A stretch of 14,530 nt of DNA, from assembly GCA_019136335.1 (NCBI GenBank), contig JAGVUK010000101.1:1-14530 (forward strand), written 5' to 3'. This document shows, in pieces, positions 14,005-14,530 of the stretch (the first letter of the stretch is position 1; the number at the start of each line of letters is the position of its first letter). A program made the position numbers and the translations under genes. The stretch is from Methanomicrobiales archaeon. Lineage in GTDB: Archaea > Halobacteriota > Methanomicrobia > Methanomicrobiales > Methanoculleaceae. The notes below the pieces were generated by a model that made no database searches, was not told the DNA's origin, and worked only from the letters and a program-made list of their open reading frames with translations.

Positions 14005-14530
14005 ATGCCCGGTCGCATTGGAACTCCTGGTGTCATTCTTCTCTTTCTCGCTCTCCTGACCGTGGCGGCCGTCTCTGCCGTCACCGTGTACCCGGGGAGC
14101 ATCGTCACGCTCACGGGAACAAGCACGGGGGGCGATACCGTCTACCTCTTCGTCACCGGTCCGAACCTGCCGGCTGCCGGCGGACGACTCGATAACCCGG
14201 ATACGCCTGTCCGGTCGGGCGACCCGGAGAGTTTCACGACGGTGGCGGTCGAGGCCGGCGACCGGTGGACCTACCGCTGGAGGACCGGCGACGCCGGGCT
14301 CGATCCGGGGACTTACACCGTCTACGCCGTGGATGCCCCCGTCGACCGATCGAATCTCTCCGGCCATGCCTACACGACCATCCCCGTCACCCTCGGCACA
14401 CCTCCGGAGACCCCGGTGGCGGGGACCGCCGCTCCGACTACCGTGATGCCCACGGAGCCAGAGGCACCGATGGTTTCAGCGGCGACACCTTCACCCGCAC
14501 CTTCGCCCACGTCGACAGCGGCGGCGCCTG
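14005..14530 (+). CDS. Secreted or surface protein with Thr/Pro/Ser stalk (3' end outside window)
   Basis: The frame is open from the ATG at 14005 to the end of the window (175 complete codons), so the gene is cut by the window. Residues 1-25 form a signal peptide: MPGRIGTPG, then the hydrophobic VILLFLALLTVAAVSA with likely cleavage after VSA. Residues 26-131 form one beta-rich domain (VYPGSIVTLTGTSTGGDTVY, then LFVTGPNLPAAGG, then DRWTYRWRTGDAGLDPGTYT, VYAVDAPVDRSNLSGHAY). This resembles the repeated extracellular domains of methanogen surface proteins, but I cannot name a family with certainty. From residue 132 it is rich in Pro, Thr, Ala and Ser, like a glycosylated stalk. A membrane or sortase-type anchor may follow outside the window. 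Function unknown. Confidence 0.8.
   Translation, partial: MPGRIGTPGVILLFLALLTVAAVSAVTVYPGSIVTLTGTSTGGDTVYLFVTGPNLPAAGGRLDNPDTPVRSGDPESFTTVAVEAGDRWTYRWRTGDAGLDPGTYTVYAVDAPVDRSNLSGHAYTTIPVTLGTPPETPVAGTAAPTTVMPTEPEAPMVSAATPSPAPSPTSTAAAP

Noticed and set aside
13845..14195. Plus-strand ORF of 116 codons
   Set aside because: It is in another frame from the signal-peptide protein, with Arg/Cys/His-rich residues and no motif.
1..14530. CRISPR array, insertion sequence or prophage
   Set aside because: No regularly spaced repeats, transposase, integrase or terminal repeats were seen.

Overview
The window is archaeal and most likely from a methanogen of the order Methanomicrobiales, close to Methanoculleus. 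This rests on the gene set: archaeal-only ribosomal proteins eS4, eL32 and eL19, the RNase P protein Rnp1 inside the ribosomal operon, archaeal-type adenylate kinase (AdkA), A-type ATP synthase subunits, and ribosome binding sites of the GGAGGTGA type. The base composition is GC-rich. The order-level assignment is inference from general resemblance, not a database match.

Positions 2-8965 are one co-directional translation operon on the plus strand, the archaeal S10-spc cluster from uS3 to SecY. The order is uS3 (5' end outside the window), uL29, Rnp1, uS17, uL14, uL24, eS4, uL5, uS14, uS8, uL6, eL32, eL19, uL18, uS5, uL30, uL15, SecY. Genes abut or overlap by a few bases, often as ATGA, GTGA or TAATG stop/start junctions, which suggests translational coupling. 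A perfect inverted repeat that includes the secY stop codon, followed by six T, closes the unit.

Positions about 9086-10880 form a second plus-strand unit with its own TATA-like element: adkA, a DUF106/EMC3-like membrane insertase homologue, and cmk. These three genes often follow secY in archaea. The neighbours often found next (eL14, Cbf5) are absent, and cmk meets a convergent gene whose stop codon shares the same CTAG.

Positions 10877-12655 (minus strand) hold a two-gene unit for A-type ATP synthase subunits C and D, the central stalk parts. Subunits F, A and B, which usually lie between C and D, are not between them. Divergent from it is a histone-deacetylase-family amidohydrolase with all its zinc and catalytic residues. 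Its leader holds two adjacent stem-loops that run right up to the likely start codon.

After a 205-base gap with several short palindromes, the last gene starts at 14005 and runs off the window. It encodes a secreted protein with a signal peptide, one beta-rich domain and a Thr/Pro/Ser/Ala-rich stalk. Most of the window is ordinary core machinery. The places worth a second look are the isolated atpC-atpD pair, the structured leader of the deacetylase gene, and the palindrome-rich region before the surface protein.
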